From Primulina eburnea (lineage: Eukaryota > Streptophyta > Magnoliopsida > Lamiales > Gesneriaceae): a stretch of 64,000 nt of DNA. The position numbers and the translations under genes are program-made. The DNA lies in assembly GCF_022965805.1 (NCBI RefSeq), contig NC_133108.1, forward strand, positions 19,542,056 to 19,606,055, given 5' to 3'. The notes beneath the pieces were generated by a model that worked only from the letters and a program-made list of their open reading frames with translations, searched no databases and was not told the origin of the DNA. How positions within the stretch are numbered: the first letter of the stretch is position 1; the number at the start of each line of letters is the position of its first letter. Shown piece by piece: positions 45,201-57,613 of the stretch.

Positions 45201-48200
45201 TAGGGAACCCCAAAAAAAATTCCATAGAAATGTCAATCCAAGTTCTTTTTAAGAATAGCACGCAAAAGTGTTCCCAAAGTTCTATTGACAACTTCAGTTT
45301 GTCCATCTGTTTGAGGATGACAAGTAGTAGAAAACAACAATTTTGTGCCAAGTTTAGCCAATAAAGTCTTCCAAAAGTAACTCAAAAATTTAACATCGCG
45401 AACAGAAGCACTAGTCCTAGGCATGCCATGCAATCTAACGACTTCTCTTGAAAACAAATCCGCAATGTTTGAAGCATCAACGGTTTTATGGCAAGCTATA
45501 AAATGTGCCATCTTAGAGAATCTATCCACAACAACGAAAATAGAATCCCTCCCTTTCTTAGTCCTAGGCAACCCCAAAATAAAGTCCATAGAAATGTCAA
45601 TCCAAGTTCTTTTTAAGATTAACACGCAAAAGTGTTCCCAAAGTTCTCTTGACAACTTCAGTTTGTCCATCCGTTTGAGGATGACAAGTAGTAGAAAGCA
45701 ACAATTTTGTGCCAAGTTTAGCCCATAAAGTCTACCCAAAGTAACTCAAGAATTTAACATCGCAACCAGAAACAATAGTCCTAGGCATGCCATGCAACCT
45801 AACGACTTCTCTAAAGAACAAATCCGCAATGTTTGAAGCATCGTCGGTTTTATTACAAGCTATAAAATGTGCCATCTCAGAGAATCTATCCACAACAACA
45901 AAAAGAGAATCCCTCCATTTCTTAGTCCTAGGCAACCCCAAAATAAAGTCCATAGAAATGTCAATCCAAGTTCTTTTTAAGAATAACACGCAAAAGTGTT
46001 CCCAAAGTTCTATTGACAACTTCAGTTTGTCCATCCGTTTGGAATGACAAGTAGTAGAAAACAACAATTTTGTGCAAAGTTTAGCCCATAAAGTATTCCA
46101 AAAGTAACTCAAGAATTTAACATCGCGACCAGAAACAATAGTCCTAGGCATGCCATGCAACCTAACGACTTCTTTAAAGAACAAATCCGCAATGTTTGAA
46201 GCATCATCGGTTTTATGACAAGCTATAAAATGTGCCATCTTAGAGAATCTATCCACAACAACAAAAATAGAATCCCTCCCCTTCTTAGTCCTAGGCAACC
46301 CCAAAATAAAGTCCATAGAAATTTCAATCCAAGTTCTTTTTAAGAATAGCACGCAAAAGTGTTCCCAAAGTTCTATTGACAACTTCATTTTGTCCATCCG
46401 TTTGAGGATGTCAAGTAGTAGAAAACAACAATTTTGTGCCAAGTTTAGCCAATAAAGTCTTCCAAAAGTAACTCAAGAATTTAACATCGCGACCAGAAAC
46501 AATAGTCCTAGGCATGCCATGCAACCTAACGATTTCTCTAAAGAACAAATCCGCAATGTTTGAAGCATCGTCTGTTTTATGACAAGCTATAAAATGTGCA
46601 ATCTAAGAGAATCTATCCACAACAACAAAAATAGAATCCCTCCCCTTCTTAGTCCTAGGCAACCCTAAAATAAAATCCATAGAAATGTCAATCCAAGTTC
46701 TTTTTAATAATAGCACGCAAAAGTGTTCCCAAAGTTCTATTGACAACTTCAGTTTGTCCATCCGTTTGAGGATGACAAGTAGTAGAAAACAACAATTTTG
46801 TGCCAAGTTTCGCCCATAAAGTCTTCCAAAAGTAACTCAAGAATTTAACATCGCGACCAGAAACAATAGTCCTAGGCATGCCATGCAACCTAACGACTTC
46901 TCTAAAGAACAAATCCGCAATGTTTGAAGCATCACCTGTTTTATGACAAGCTATAAAATGTGCCATCTTAGAGAATCTATCCACAACAACAAAAATAGAA
47001 TCCCTCCCTTTCTTAGTCCTTGGCAACCCCAAAATAAAGTCCATAGAAATGTCAATCCAAGTTCTTTTTAAGAATAGCACGCAAAAGTGTTCCCAAAGTT
47101 CTATTGACAACTTCAGTTAGTCCATCCGTTTGAGGATGACAAGTAGTAGAAAACAACAATTTTGTGTCAAGTTTAGCCCATAAAGTCTTCCAAAAGTAAC
47201 TCAAAAATTTAACATCGCGATCAGAAGCAATAGTCCTAGGCATGCCATGCAACCTAACGACTTCTCTAAAAAACAAATCCGCAATGTTTGAAGCATCAAC
47301 GGTTTTATGACAAGCTATAAAATGTGGCATCTTTGAGAATCTATCCACAACAACAAAAATAGAATCCCTCCCCTTCTTGGTCCTAGGCAACCCCAAAATA
47401 AAGTCCATAAAAATGTCAATCCAAGTTCTTTTTAAGAATAGCACGCAAAAGTGTTCCCAAAGTTCTATTGACAACTTCAGTTTTTCCATCCGTCTGAGGA
47501 TGACAAGTAGTAGAAAACAACAATTTTGTGCCAAGTTTAGGCCATAAAGTATTCCAAAAGTAACTCAAGAATTTAACATCGCGACCAGAAACAATAGTCC
47601 TAGGCATGCCATGCAACCTAGCGACTTCTCTAAAGAACAAATCCGCAATGTTTGAAGCATCATCGGTTTTATGACAAGCTATAAAATGTGCCATCTTAGA
47701 GAATCTATCCACAACAACAAAAATAGAATCCCTCCCCTTCTTAGTCCTAGGCAACCCCAAAATAAAGTCCATAGAAATGTCAATCCAAGTTCTTTTTAAG
47801 AATAGCACGCAAAAGTGTTCCCAAAGTTCTATTGACAACTTCAGTTTGTTCATCCGTTTGAGGATGTCAAGTAGTAGAAAACAACAATTTTGTGCCAAGT
47901 TTAGCCAATAAAGTCTTCCAAAAGTAACTCTAGAATTTAACATCGCGACCAGAAACAATAGTCCTAGGCATGCCATGCAACCTAACGACTTCTCTAAAGA
48001 AAAAATCCGCAATGTTTGAAGCATCATCTGTTTTATGACAAGCTATAAAATGTTCCATCTTAGAGAATCTATCAACAACAACAAAAATAGAATCCCTCCC
48101 CTTCTTATTCCTAGGCAACCCTAAAATAAATTCCATAGAAATGTCAATCCAAGTTCTTTTTAATAATAGCACGCAAAAGTGTTCCCAAAGTTCTATTGAC

Positions 48201-48605
48201 AACTTCAGTTTGTCCATCCGTTTCAGGATGACAAGTAGTAGAAAACAACAATTTTGTGCCAAGTTTCGCCCATGAAGTCTTCCAAAAGTAACTCAAGAAT
48301 TTAACATCGCGACCAGAAACAATAGTCCTAGGCATGCCATGCAACCTAACGACTTCTCTAAAGAACAAATCCGCAATGTTTGAAGCATCATCTGTTTTAT
48401 GAGAAGCTATAAAATGTGCCATCTTAGAGAATCTATCCACAACAACAAAAATAGAATCCCTCCCTTTCTTAGTCCTAGGCAACCCCAGAATAAAGTCCAT
48501 AGAAATGTCAATCCAAGTTCTTTTTAAGAATAGCACGCAAAAGTGTTCCCAAAGTTCTCTTGACAACTTCAGTTTGTCCATCCGTTTGAGGATGACAAGT
48601 AGTAG
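39294..48605 (-). repeat. Integrase-core tandem array, segment 2 (about 25.6 units of 364 bp)
   Basis: Head-to-tail repeats with a 364-bp period (363-365 by small indels), junctions near 39410, 39774, 40139, 40503 and so on to about 48511. Each unit encodes one gypsy integrase catalytic core from WIDISMDF through [17 protein letters not shown] and [14 protein letters not shown] to RAILKKNL. Because 364 is not a multiple of three, consecutive units lie in different frames, so 160-residue frames with a nonsense first quarter appear at every unit but no multi-unit protein can be made. Almost all units read [10 protein letters not shown], where the family has a catalytic Asp (SDRD). It has the form of a satellite, not of a gene. 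Confidence 0.95.
40864..41227 (-). repeat. Representative 364-bp unit of the integrase array
   Basis: Runs from one AAGAACTTGGATTGAC junction to the next. At the junction the end of the core (KKNL) meets the start (WIDIS) one base out of phase. Confidence 0.85.
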
Positions 48606-50826
48606 TGTAATGCCCGAGAATTATTGAATTGATAAATCAAGATTATCAATCTTCATTAACGAGAGACTCGGAAGATATGAGAATGCATGTCATGCAATGA
48701 GGGAAGAAAAGATATGAGAAAATAGGGTTTGCAAGACCGCACCCGCGCTCAGAACAGGAGTGCACCTGCGGTCAGTTAAAATGGAAATTTCGAAGGTGAG
48801 GCCGAAGCATCACCGCACCCGCGGTGCAACCAAGATCGCACCCGTGGTGCATGGACAGAAAGTTGGCAAATTTTATTCGAGGCGACACCGCACCCGCGGT
48901 GCTAACAGGAGCGCACCCGCGCTAATGACACCGCACGCGCGGTCTTGTAGGAAGCGCACCGGTGGTCTGAGCTTCTGAGAAATATTGTGATAAACATGAC
49001 ATAGACCGCACCCGCGGTGCGTGCATGATCGCACCCGCGGTGCGACGTGCAGAACAAAGAATGAAGCCACGTTTTGGTTTGCATGCAAGATATATATACA
49101 CGTGTGGAGCTCGGTTTTCTTCAGATTTTGGAGAGAAATTCGAGAGCTTGGAGAGAACTACACTTTTTAAGTTTAGAATTAAATTTACGAAGAATCCGCG
49201 TATCAGAATTCGAATCCGAACGCAGTATCGTGTTCCTCTCGACTCGGGCTACACAAGGACGTAAGTTTTATTACGTTTTGAGATATTTTAGAAATATCAT
49301 ATTATCAGAATTGAATATGATTCAAATATGGTGTTTCTACTATCGTAGATATTGTATAATTGAAGTTAGAGTAAAGAACAGACCGTTTCTGTAATTGTTA
49401 TGATTTTTGAAAGATATTGACTGAGATTCTATATCAGACTTGTGTTAGTATTCAGAGTATGAATTGTATTGACACCGATTATGAGTTCTAGAATTATATT
49501 TGTGATGTTCAGATTGACGGGGTTATTCAGATTGTATTGTTATTCCGTCGAAACATCAGTTGAGTTATATTGATCAGATTCAGTATTGATTGAGATTGAT
49601 CAGACTCAGTAATTATTCAGATTATACTGTAATGTCGATGACATGAATTAGATTGTATCTTGTTCAGATATTGATCAGATTATGTACTGATTTGAGTATT
49701 GATCAGAACAGATTGTGTATTGAGTTATTTACTGATACAGCGTATTCAATATTGTCATTTCAGATTGATATGGACAGAGTTGAATACAGATCATCGTCTT
49801 CGTCAGATAGGGACGACAAAGGTATAATTCATGTGATATCTGGGAAGATATAACTCAAATCAGATCTCATTTGAGTTTCCCAATAAAATCACATACTTGA
49901 TTATTGTTTATCTTCTGAAATGATTATGATTTGTTTATAGACTTTATATTCAAATATTTTGAAATGAACATGCTTTGTTTACAGATTGTTATACATTGCA
50001 TTTGAGATAAGAAAGTTTGACAGACAGTCAGACTTCTAGACGTTCGGTGTATCGTTACATAGGAGCAGATACCCTCCTATAGATTATTCGATACAGATAT
50101 GACCGAAGTCTAGGAATAAGACGTACGTCGCCCCGATTGGGAGGGTAGGTGACAGACAGTGACGTCTTATTCACCCCGGGAACCCTAGAGTTATAGTTAA
50201 GTCGAGTCTAGACATGATTTGACTAGAACTGCATGCCTTTATGGTTGTGGTTTCATAGACTATGAAACCCATGTTTATTGCTTTCAGTTATGACAGCATG
50301 TTTATATGATTTGATTTAAATTGCATGTTTATCTGAATTGAGTTGCATGCTTATTTTGAGTTGATTTCATAGATTATGAATTCTATTACTTTTGAATATG
50401 ATTATGATAGCATGTTTAAAGATTTAGATTGTTTCTATACATGCTTACCATGTTTTTATACTGGGATTTATTCTCACCGGAGTTATCCGGCTGTTGTCTT
50501 GTTTTGTATGTGTGCATGACAACAGGTGGGGCTGGTTCAGGGTCATGAGGATGATGAGAGAAGACGAGTTAGCGTGGTGATTCCGGACTTGTAGTAGACT
50601 TGGTTTATTACTTGAACTTAGTAACTGAACCTTAGACTTAAATTGTACAGTATTGTACTTTTATACTGAAATGTAGTTGTTTTTATACAGAGATGTATAT
50701 TATTAGATTCCATTACCTTCCGCAATTATATTTCAAAAAGAAAAATTTTTTTTGACCCTGTTTATCAGAATTGATAATTGAATCCCAAAGATGATTAAGG
50801 AAATGATTAGCGTCCGTGTCCCCACA
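48606..50826 (+). repeat. 5' LTR of second gag-only element
   Basis: 2221 bp, TGTAATGCCCGAGAATTATT to GTCCCCACA. Dyads 48735-49041, TATA 49091-49098, donor GTAAGT at 49261, exon-like block 49764-49821. Confidence 0.9.
48735..49041. promoter_or_regulatory. GC-dyad motif array (10 copies)
   Basis: Largest dyad array in the window, including two AGCGC/GCGCT-type variants and decayed forms. It is followed 50 bp later by TATATATA. Confidence 0.6.
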
Positions 50827-50831
50827 ACAGG

Positions 50832-50843
50832 TGGTATCAGAGC
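50832..50843 (+). other. Primer-binding site (Met-tRNA)
   Basis: TGGTATCAGAGC, five bases after the LTR end. Confidence 0.9.
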
Positions 50844-51156
50844 GATAGATCCTTTAGATTGAGATAGTCAGAACTGATAGATCTTTTAGACTGAGATAGT
50901 AGAGAATGAGCGGGGTAGATTGAACTTTCTTCCTTGCATATGATTGCTAGCATGAGATTTATTATAATGCTGAATTACATTATGGGTGCTAGCATGATTT
51001 ACTGTTTTTCCTATTACATGTTGTTTGTATCGGAGTTGATTACAGCATGTAATTGTTAAGCCTGAATCAGAACTGAGTCTCGATCAGAGGTATATGATCA
51101 GAGGAGGGCTGAGACAGATTGTATAGACTGTGTACTAACCGGTTTGATATTCAGAT

Positions 51157-52071
51157 ATACCACCTCGGAGAATTTCAGAAAAGGGCAGTACTTCGACTGA
51201 ACAGATAGATATATCGGAGAATCAGATAGAAACACAGATGAAGAGGTTTCAGTCATTTCAACCGCCGATTCTGAAGGGAACTGAGACACCAGCAGATTGT
51301 GAGAATTTGCTTGAGGAGACAAAAATGGTATTTGAATTTCTTGGTCTCACAGATGAGTGTAGAGTTAACCTGATTGAGAACCAATTGCAAGAGACTGCAA
51401 GAAGATGGTGGTTACTAACCAAAGGAGCTTTAGAACAGAGTTGTTCAGTAATATCGTGGAAGATCTTTAAATTTGAATTTTATCAAAGATTCTTCCCTAC
51501 ATCATACAGACAGGACAGAAGTGCAGAGTTTACTAACTTGAGACAGGGTCAGATGAGTATTGATGAGTATCTGGCACAGTTCTTCACCTTATTACGTTTT
51601 GCCCCTCTTGTGGCTAGGAATGATGATGCGATGTCTAGCCAGTTCATTCAGGGATTGAATCCTGAGATACGTACATTGGTAAATGTGAAGCAATCGAGTA
51701 GTTTTGCTGGTACATTGAACAGAGCCAAAAGAGCAGAAACGGTTCTGATAGGACAACAGGGAGCATCGTATGATCTTCCAGCATCGAATCCACAACAACT
51801 GCCTTCCAGATTTGAGATTGGCAGCAACAGTGGTAAAAAGAAAGAACCATTGAAGATCGAAAAGAAACAGTTTAAGAAGTTAGGGGGTGGACAGAGTAGT
51901 TCATCTAGCTCCAGTGTTTCCAGTCCGAGTTATACTGGAGTATACTGCAGAACTTGCGGAGGAAGACATTCCACAGAACACTGCCTAGGAGTGCTTAGTA
52001 GATGCAATGTCTGTAAACAATCGGGACACTTTGCGAGAGTTTGTCCTCAAAGAGATTCCCGAAGATTTTAG
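51157..52071 (+). pseudogene. Gag of second gag-only element, open but without start codon
   Basis: About 304 codons open from ATA (51157), the position of the family start, followed in frame by PPRRISEKGSTSTEQ. The first in-frame ATG is at 51238 (MKRFQSFQPP), which would remove about 27 residues. Core gag (ARRWWLLTKGALEQS, QFIQGLNPEIRTLV) and zinc fingers [13 protein letters not shown] and CNVCKQSGHFARVC are intact. Unlike the copy at 29591 there is no internal stop. Nearby pol is destroyed, so a preserved gag is notable. Translation from 51238 is possible but unproven, so it could be a functional shortened gag. Confidence 0.8.
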
Positions 52072-54190
52072 GGAACAGAATCATCTGATGACACTGATTG
52101 TGGAACAGACCCAGATATAGTGACAGGTATTATTCTTTATGATTCTATTGCATATGTATTGATATATACTAATGCATTTCATATGAGTATATCTGATGGA
52201 GTAGCATGGAGATATGTTGTATCTGATTTGAGTCTAGTTGTACTGTAGTATTGATTTCATAGCTTGTTGAGGAAATGTTGATATCAGAGATTTCTGTATA
52301 TATGGTATACTACAGTAAGATGAGAATGAAATAGAGATAGAGATAGATTATGATGTACTTGTGTTTTCTGATTTGAACGCATTATTGATATGTATATGTT
52401 GAACAAGTACAGATATATTGTAGAATTGTTCCAGAAATGGTAAGATTCAGACCAGAGAGGACTGATCAGTGGAGATACCCTAGTAAGGATTCTAGATTTG
52501 GAATTCCTTTGATATCTGTATTATATATGACTCGATTAGTACAGAAAGGAGCAGATTGCATCCTTATGTATTCAGTAGATCCACTGAAATCGAGCCTAGA
52601 ATTGGCAGATTTGCAAATGATGTATGAGTTGGCTGATGTTTGCCTAGATAAGATATTAGATTTGCTTGATATCAGAAAGATAGATTTCAGAATTGAATTC
52701 AGATCAGATGCTGATTGTTGTTTTAGAATTCAGTACAGAATGATATTGAGTGTACAGAATGATACAAAATGAATTGAAAGAATATTTGAAAGATCATATT
52801 AAATATTCTGAGAATTATGATTCTTGTATACATAAATTGTTCAGATATGTATTTTGTTTGAAACAGATTGTATTCAGAATAAATGATATCTGATGTTAGT
52901 ATACTAATTGATTTTGAGACAGTTGATATTGTGATCAGTGACGGATCAGATACCGATATCAGAAAGATCAGAAAGTCAGAAATGTCAGAATTGTCAAATA
53001 TTGATATTATATGAGTTGACAGATTATCTGATATGATTGTATTTTGAACTGCTTGAGAATTATTGCTTCTAGACCAGTATTTTATACAGATTGTATTGTT
53101 TGGGGAGCATATTATATTTGCAGATGATATATAGCAGTCGATCAGAATGGCATGAAGATCTGATTGATTTGCCAGAATCGATAGTATTGTTAGAACTTAC
53201 AATCCTATATATTTACTAGATTAGTATAGAGTATGGTTATTCTGAATCAGTATTGATACAGATTTTATGAACCGTTGAGAGTATATACAGTTCAGCTTGT
53301 ATCAGAAATGAATTCGAGAATTTCAGCAGTTCAGAAACGTGATCAGAGTGGTCAGAACAGTATTTCGATAATCAGAGCAGAGTATCGGTCAGGAAAACAG
53401 ATATGTGATTTGGTATTTTGTATTAGACTGATTGTGTTATGATATCGGAATGTTTCAGAATTGTATAACAGAGTTGATATTTATAATCAGAGCCGAATAC
53501 CAGGTAGGTATTTTTCTTTAAATTTTATTATTAACTGATTTGTTTATACCGAATAGTTTGAATCTGAAATTACAGATAGTGTCAAAAATGCATTGTAGTG
53601 GATTCAGTGTTCATTTTGCTGACTGAGAATGTATGAGATCTGAACAGACAGGTATGACATAGACAGATTAGATCAGTCGTGACAGAATTTGTACAGAAAT
53701 GTTGGCAGAAATTGTAATGATATGTCTGAATTGCTAACAGAAAAGACAGAAAGATAGAAATCAGAAGATTTATTACAGATTTAGTATATTTCTGATTCGA
53801 TATGGGGAGTATATTTCGATGAATTTCTTAATAAGATTTTCCCGATATTTCCAGATTGTGATATAATATGATTATGATTGACAGATTGTTCAATCTATAT
53901 CTATTAGTTTGTACAAGATGATGTACAAACGGAACCAAATAACACAGATTGTTGTCAGAATATAGTCAGAGTGACTAGAATATAGAAGTAGATTATATCA
54001 GATGGTGGTTTTGATTGAGATAGCAATTATAACAGATCATACCATAAGTTATTTTGCAGATTATTTACAGATTGACAGACAGTCAGAGTATATTATCCAG
54101 ATATTGGAAGATATTCAGAGAACTGAAGTGCTGGATGTTAGCACGAGATGAGAGTTCATATTGTCATTATATGAATTATGGTTTAATTAT
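52072..54190 (+). pseudogene. Decayed pol of second gag-only element
   Basis: One longer open piece at 52437-52772 matches the protease-RT linker of the full element (VRFRPE, MTRLVQKGAD, SVDPLKSSLELADL). GCCGAATACCAGG recurs at 53492-53504 and ATGATTGACAGATTG near 53873, in the same order as in the first copy. RT and RNase H are unrecognisable. Confidence 0.75.
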
Positions 54191-56264
54191 TGTAAGGAAC
54201 GATTTAGGAAGCCCGAAAACAAGCAACGGAAGCATAAAAATTTAAAAATTTTCGGCCCCTATACATTTGTGTAGCAAAAATACAATAAACACCAAGAACT
54301 CATTCATAGGGTGTTAGAAAGTGATTTACCTATCAACCTCACAAGGTTGATGAATGGCACCAACTTTGTTGTAAACAACAAAGCTCTTCTTTGGTAGGCA
54401 AATCTACAAGCTCCTCCTTCTTTCCTTCAAGAAATAAGGCCCACCACTAGCAAGGCAAACCCCCTCAAGTTTTGCACTAGAAAAACTTAAGGATTTTTCA
54501 AAGAGAAGATTTTATTCTCCAAGAAATGAAGAACAAAAAAATGGAAGAAAAATGGGAGAGAAATTCCCTCAAGAATTCGGCCAAGTGAGTGAGTTGGGAG
54601 AGTGTGGGAGACTAGCCTTGGTTGTTGAAAAAGTTGTCTCTCAAAAGTTGCATGCCTTTGAATTTTTTAATAAAAAGTAATCCACACCTCTTCACCTCCC
54701 AAGCATGCAAACCCTAGCATGTCATGCATATATAATATGGTTTTTAACACATTAAAAACCATGGACTAAATTTTAATTATCTCAAACACATTTGAGATTA
54801 ATTAAATACTACTTGAATTTATTCAAGTCCCACTATTTAAATAATTATTTAATTGAGCTCTACAAGACTCAATATAATTTAATTAATTCAACACTTGAAT
54901 TATTTAATTATTTAGACTCTACTAGGTCCACTAGTGTTTAATTAATTCAACACTTGAATTAATTTAATTTAGTCCTCAATATTGTTTATGAAAATCACAA
55001 TTTTCAACTACATTATTTACTTGGCCAAATTTTAATCTAAGGAACACTTCCATAAATTAAAAATTATATTTCTCTCATAGAAGTCATACTTCTATTTTTC
55101 TTTACACTTATAAACACATTTATAAGCCGTTCAACACATTGAACTATTTTACTTCTCATCGGGATTTACAAAGCTAATACTTGTGTGGCCCTCAATGGTT
55201 CATTGATACAACTAGCCGTAGGTTCACATCTCTATGTGATTCGGACTAAACATGTCCTTATTCGAGCATACCCCAATTGCTCCATTCTTACTTATCAACT
55301 CCTTGATAGTAAGAACGTAAGAACTCAGGTCTGATAGTACCCAACCAATCACGTTAAACACCTAGCAGCATCGTTTACGTGATTCCCTAGGTATCACATG
55401 ATAGTGCCTGCAAGAACCATTCAATTATGGTTAGCGTACAGTACGGTCCCTTCAACTCATATATCCCGACCGATTCGACAACTATTGGTTTATCGAGAGT
55501 TGTCAATGAATCGATACTATGTGTCATGTTGTGGTTGCATCGATGGTGTAATCTATGAAACCCCTTTCATAATTACCACCATACTCTGATCAGAGATTTC
55601 AACCCACACATACATGAAAAACACATAGGATATCCATACCCATAGGTAAGCGGTGAATCCCCGGCTACAATGCATCGACTCCTATATGTTTCGCCATAAC
55701 ACCCAACCTTGCCACCTGATGATCCCATAAGAGTCGGTAAACAAGTCAAAGTGAAACGCTAGCACATAGAGTCTCAATGTTGTCTCGGGTCATAAGGACT
55801 AATGGTGTACAACCATAAACTAGGACTTTTCCACTCGATAAGTGAGAACCACTTGGAAAGTCCTTTATAGAGGGTTGTTCAGTGCACTCTACCAGGAGCA
55901 CCTATCTGCATGCTCGGACATCACAATGTCCCCTACCAATGAAACATGGTACTCACATCGCAGATACTAGTCTCTAACTCGAGCGGCCTATATCCTTCTT
56001 AGTGGCGGCTGAATCGACTAGGAACCGTTTAGAATATACAGTATTACAAATATGAGTTTCATGATACTCATCATATGAGCATCTCATATTCTTTCTACTA
56101 TATGTATATTCAAGGACTTAATCTATGCAACTCGCATGGGTATAAAGATAAAGATGCGCCAAATTAATAAATTCAAATATTATTAAAATAAAGATCGTTT
56201 AATACAAAGAGTTTCATCGTGAACAGTCGGCCAACACTTGGCTCGACGTGCACCTACTCTAACA
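54191..56264 (-). repeat. 3' LTR of truncated copia
   Basis: 2074 bp, followed at 56265 by the polypurine tract (minus strand AGTGGGAGAT). Strong match to 9666-11723 except for the first 80 bp or so. Confidence 0.88.
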
Positions 56265-56278
56265 ATCTCCCACTTGCA

Positions 56279-57611
56279 CTAGAGCCAACTACCCATATAC
56301 TTAAGACCCATTGATTCGCGATGCTTCTCGAATGATGTTCCTGGTAAAGGCTTAGTTAGTGGATCAGCAACATTATCTGCGGAGCCGACTTTGTCGATCG
56401 ACACTTCTCCTCGTTCCACGATCTCTCTGAGGATGTGGTACTTTCTCAATACGTGTTTGGACTTCTGATGAGACCTTGGCTCCTTCGCCTGAGCTATGGC
56501 TCCCGTGTTGTCGCACATCACCGGGATAGGAGCAACTCCATTTGGAATGACGCCCAACTCTTGGACGAAATTCCTAATCCAAACAGCCTCCTTTGCTGCA
56601 GCCGATGCAGCAATGTATTCTGCCTCAGTGGTGGAATCCGCAGTACTGTCTTGCTTGGAACTCTTCCAAGAGACAGCACCACCATTGAGCATGAATATGA
56701 ATCCGGAGGTTGACTTCGAGTCATCAACATCGCTTTGGAAGCTAGAGTCGGTATAGCCTTCCAATTTTAGTTCTCCACCCCCATAGACCAAAAACAACTT
56801 ATTGGTCCTTCTCAAATACTTGAGGATGTCTTTCACAGCTTTCCAGTGCGGAAGACCAGGGTTGGATTGATATCTACTCACTACACTTAGTGCAAATGCC
56901 ACGTCAGGACGTGTAGATATCATCCCATACATGATACTACCAATATCCGAAGCATAAGGAATTCGTGTCATCGCTGCTATCTCTGCATCAGTCTTGGGAG
57001 ACATAGACTTGGATAGGGACACGCCATGACACATTGGTAGATGTCCTCTCTTGGACTCATCCATCGAGAACCGCTTCACGATGGTATCAATGTATGTGGA
57101 CTGGGTGAGACCAAGCAATCTTCTTGATCTATCTCTATAGATCTGTATTCCCAATAAAAAAGATGCTTCACCCAAGTCCTGCATTGAGAACTTACTTGCT
57201 AACCATATCTTTGTTGATTGCAACATTCCTACATCATTCCCAATGAGTAGAATGTTATCAACATAAAGAACAAGGAATGTCACAGCACTCCCACTGACCT
57301 TCTTATACACACAAGGTTCCTCAGGATTCTCAGTAAAACCAAACTCTTTGATTGTACTATCGAATCTGAGGTTCCAGCTCCTCGATGCCTGCTTAAGACC
57401 ATAAATAGATCTTTGAAGTTTGCATACCATATGCTCACTTCCGATGGATGTAAACCCTTCAGGTTGAGACATGTAAATTTCTTCCTTAATATCCCCATTA
57501 AGGAAGGCTGTCTTCACATCCATCTGCCATATCTCATAGTCATACCATGCAGCTATGGCTAGCAATATCCTAATGGACTTGAACATCGCAACTGGAGAAA
57601 AGGTTTCCTCA
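56279..57611 (-). pseudogene. Copia RT-RNase H fragment
   Basis: Open from the truncation point ([11 protein letters not shown]) to the pol C-terminus (GSWL). RT blocks WQMDVKTAFLNGDI, LKQASRSWN and the active site are present, but the active site reads YVDNILLIGND instead of YVDD. RNase H has [10 protein letters not shown] and [10 protein letters not shown]. Where the 12684-16622 copy has TGA, this one has GGA (SIGSEHM). It lacks gag, protease and integrase, so it cannot be autonomous. Confidence 0.9.
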
Positions 57612-57613
57612 TA

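Larger units (their letters stand above)
48606..54190 (+). mobile_element. Second family-B gag-only element, 3' end lost
   Basis: 5' LTR 48606-50826, primer site, gag, and decayed pol, then a copia inserted at 54191. No 3' LTR remains; it went with the deletion ending at 57613. It entered the integrase array after AGTAG (48601-48605); the matching right copy is lost. Same organisation as 7515-35231 but clearly diverged, so gag-only elements are a lineage and not a single accident. Confidence 0.88.
54191..57613 (-). mobile_element. Copia 3' half (truncated)
   Basis: 3' LTR 54191-56264 and pol to 57611, minus strand. It inserted into the gag-only element (ATTAT at 54186-54190 would be the left duplication). 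It breaks off inside RT at 57613, where integrase-array DNA begins. Closely related to the copia at 9666-20477 in pol and U3, but the U5 end (TGTAAGGAACGATTTAGG) differs. Confidence 0.9.

Noticed and set aside
39294..48605. Tandem family of 160-residue proteins, one per 364 bp
   Set aside because: Each frame is the integrase core preceded by an out-of-phase reading of the previous unit. Starts, lengths and frames follow the repeat register, not gene structure.
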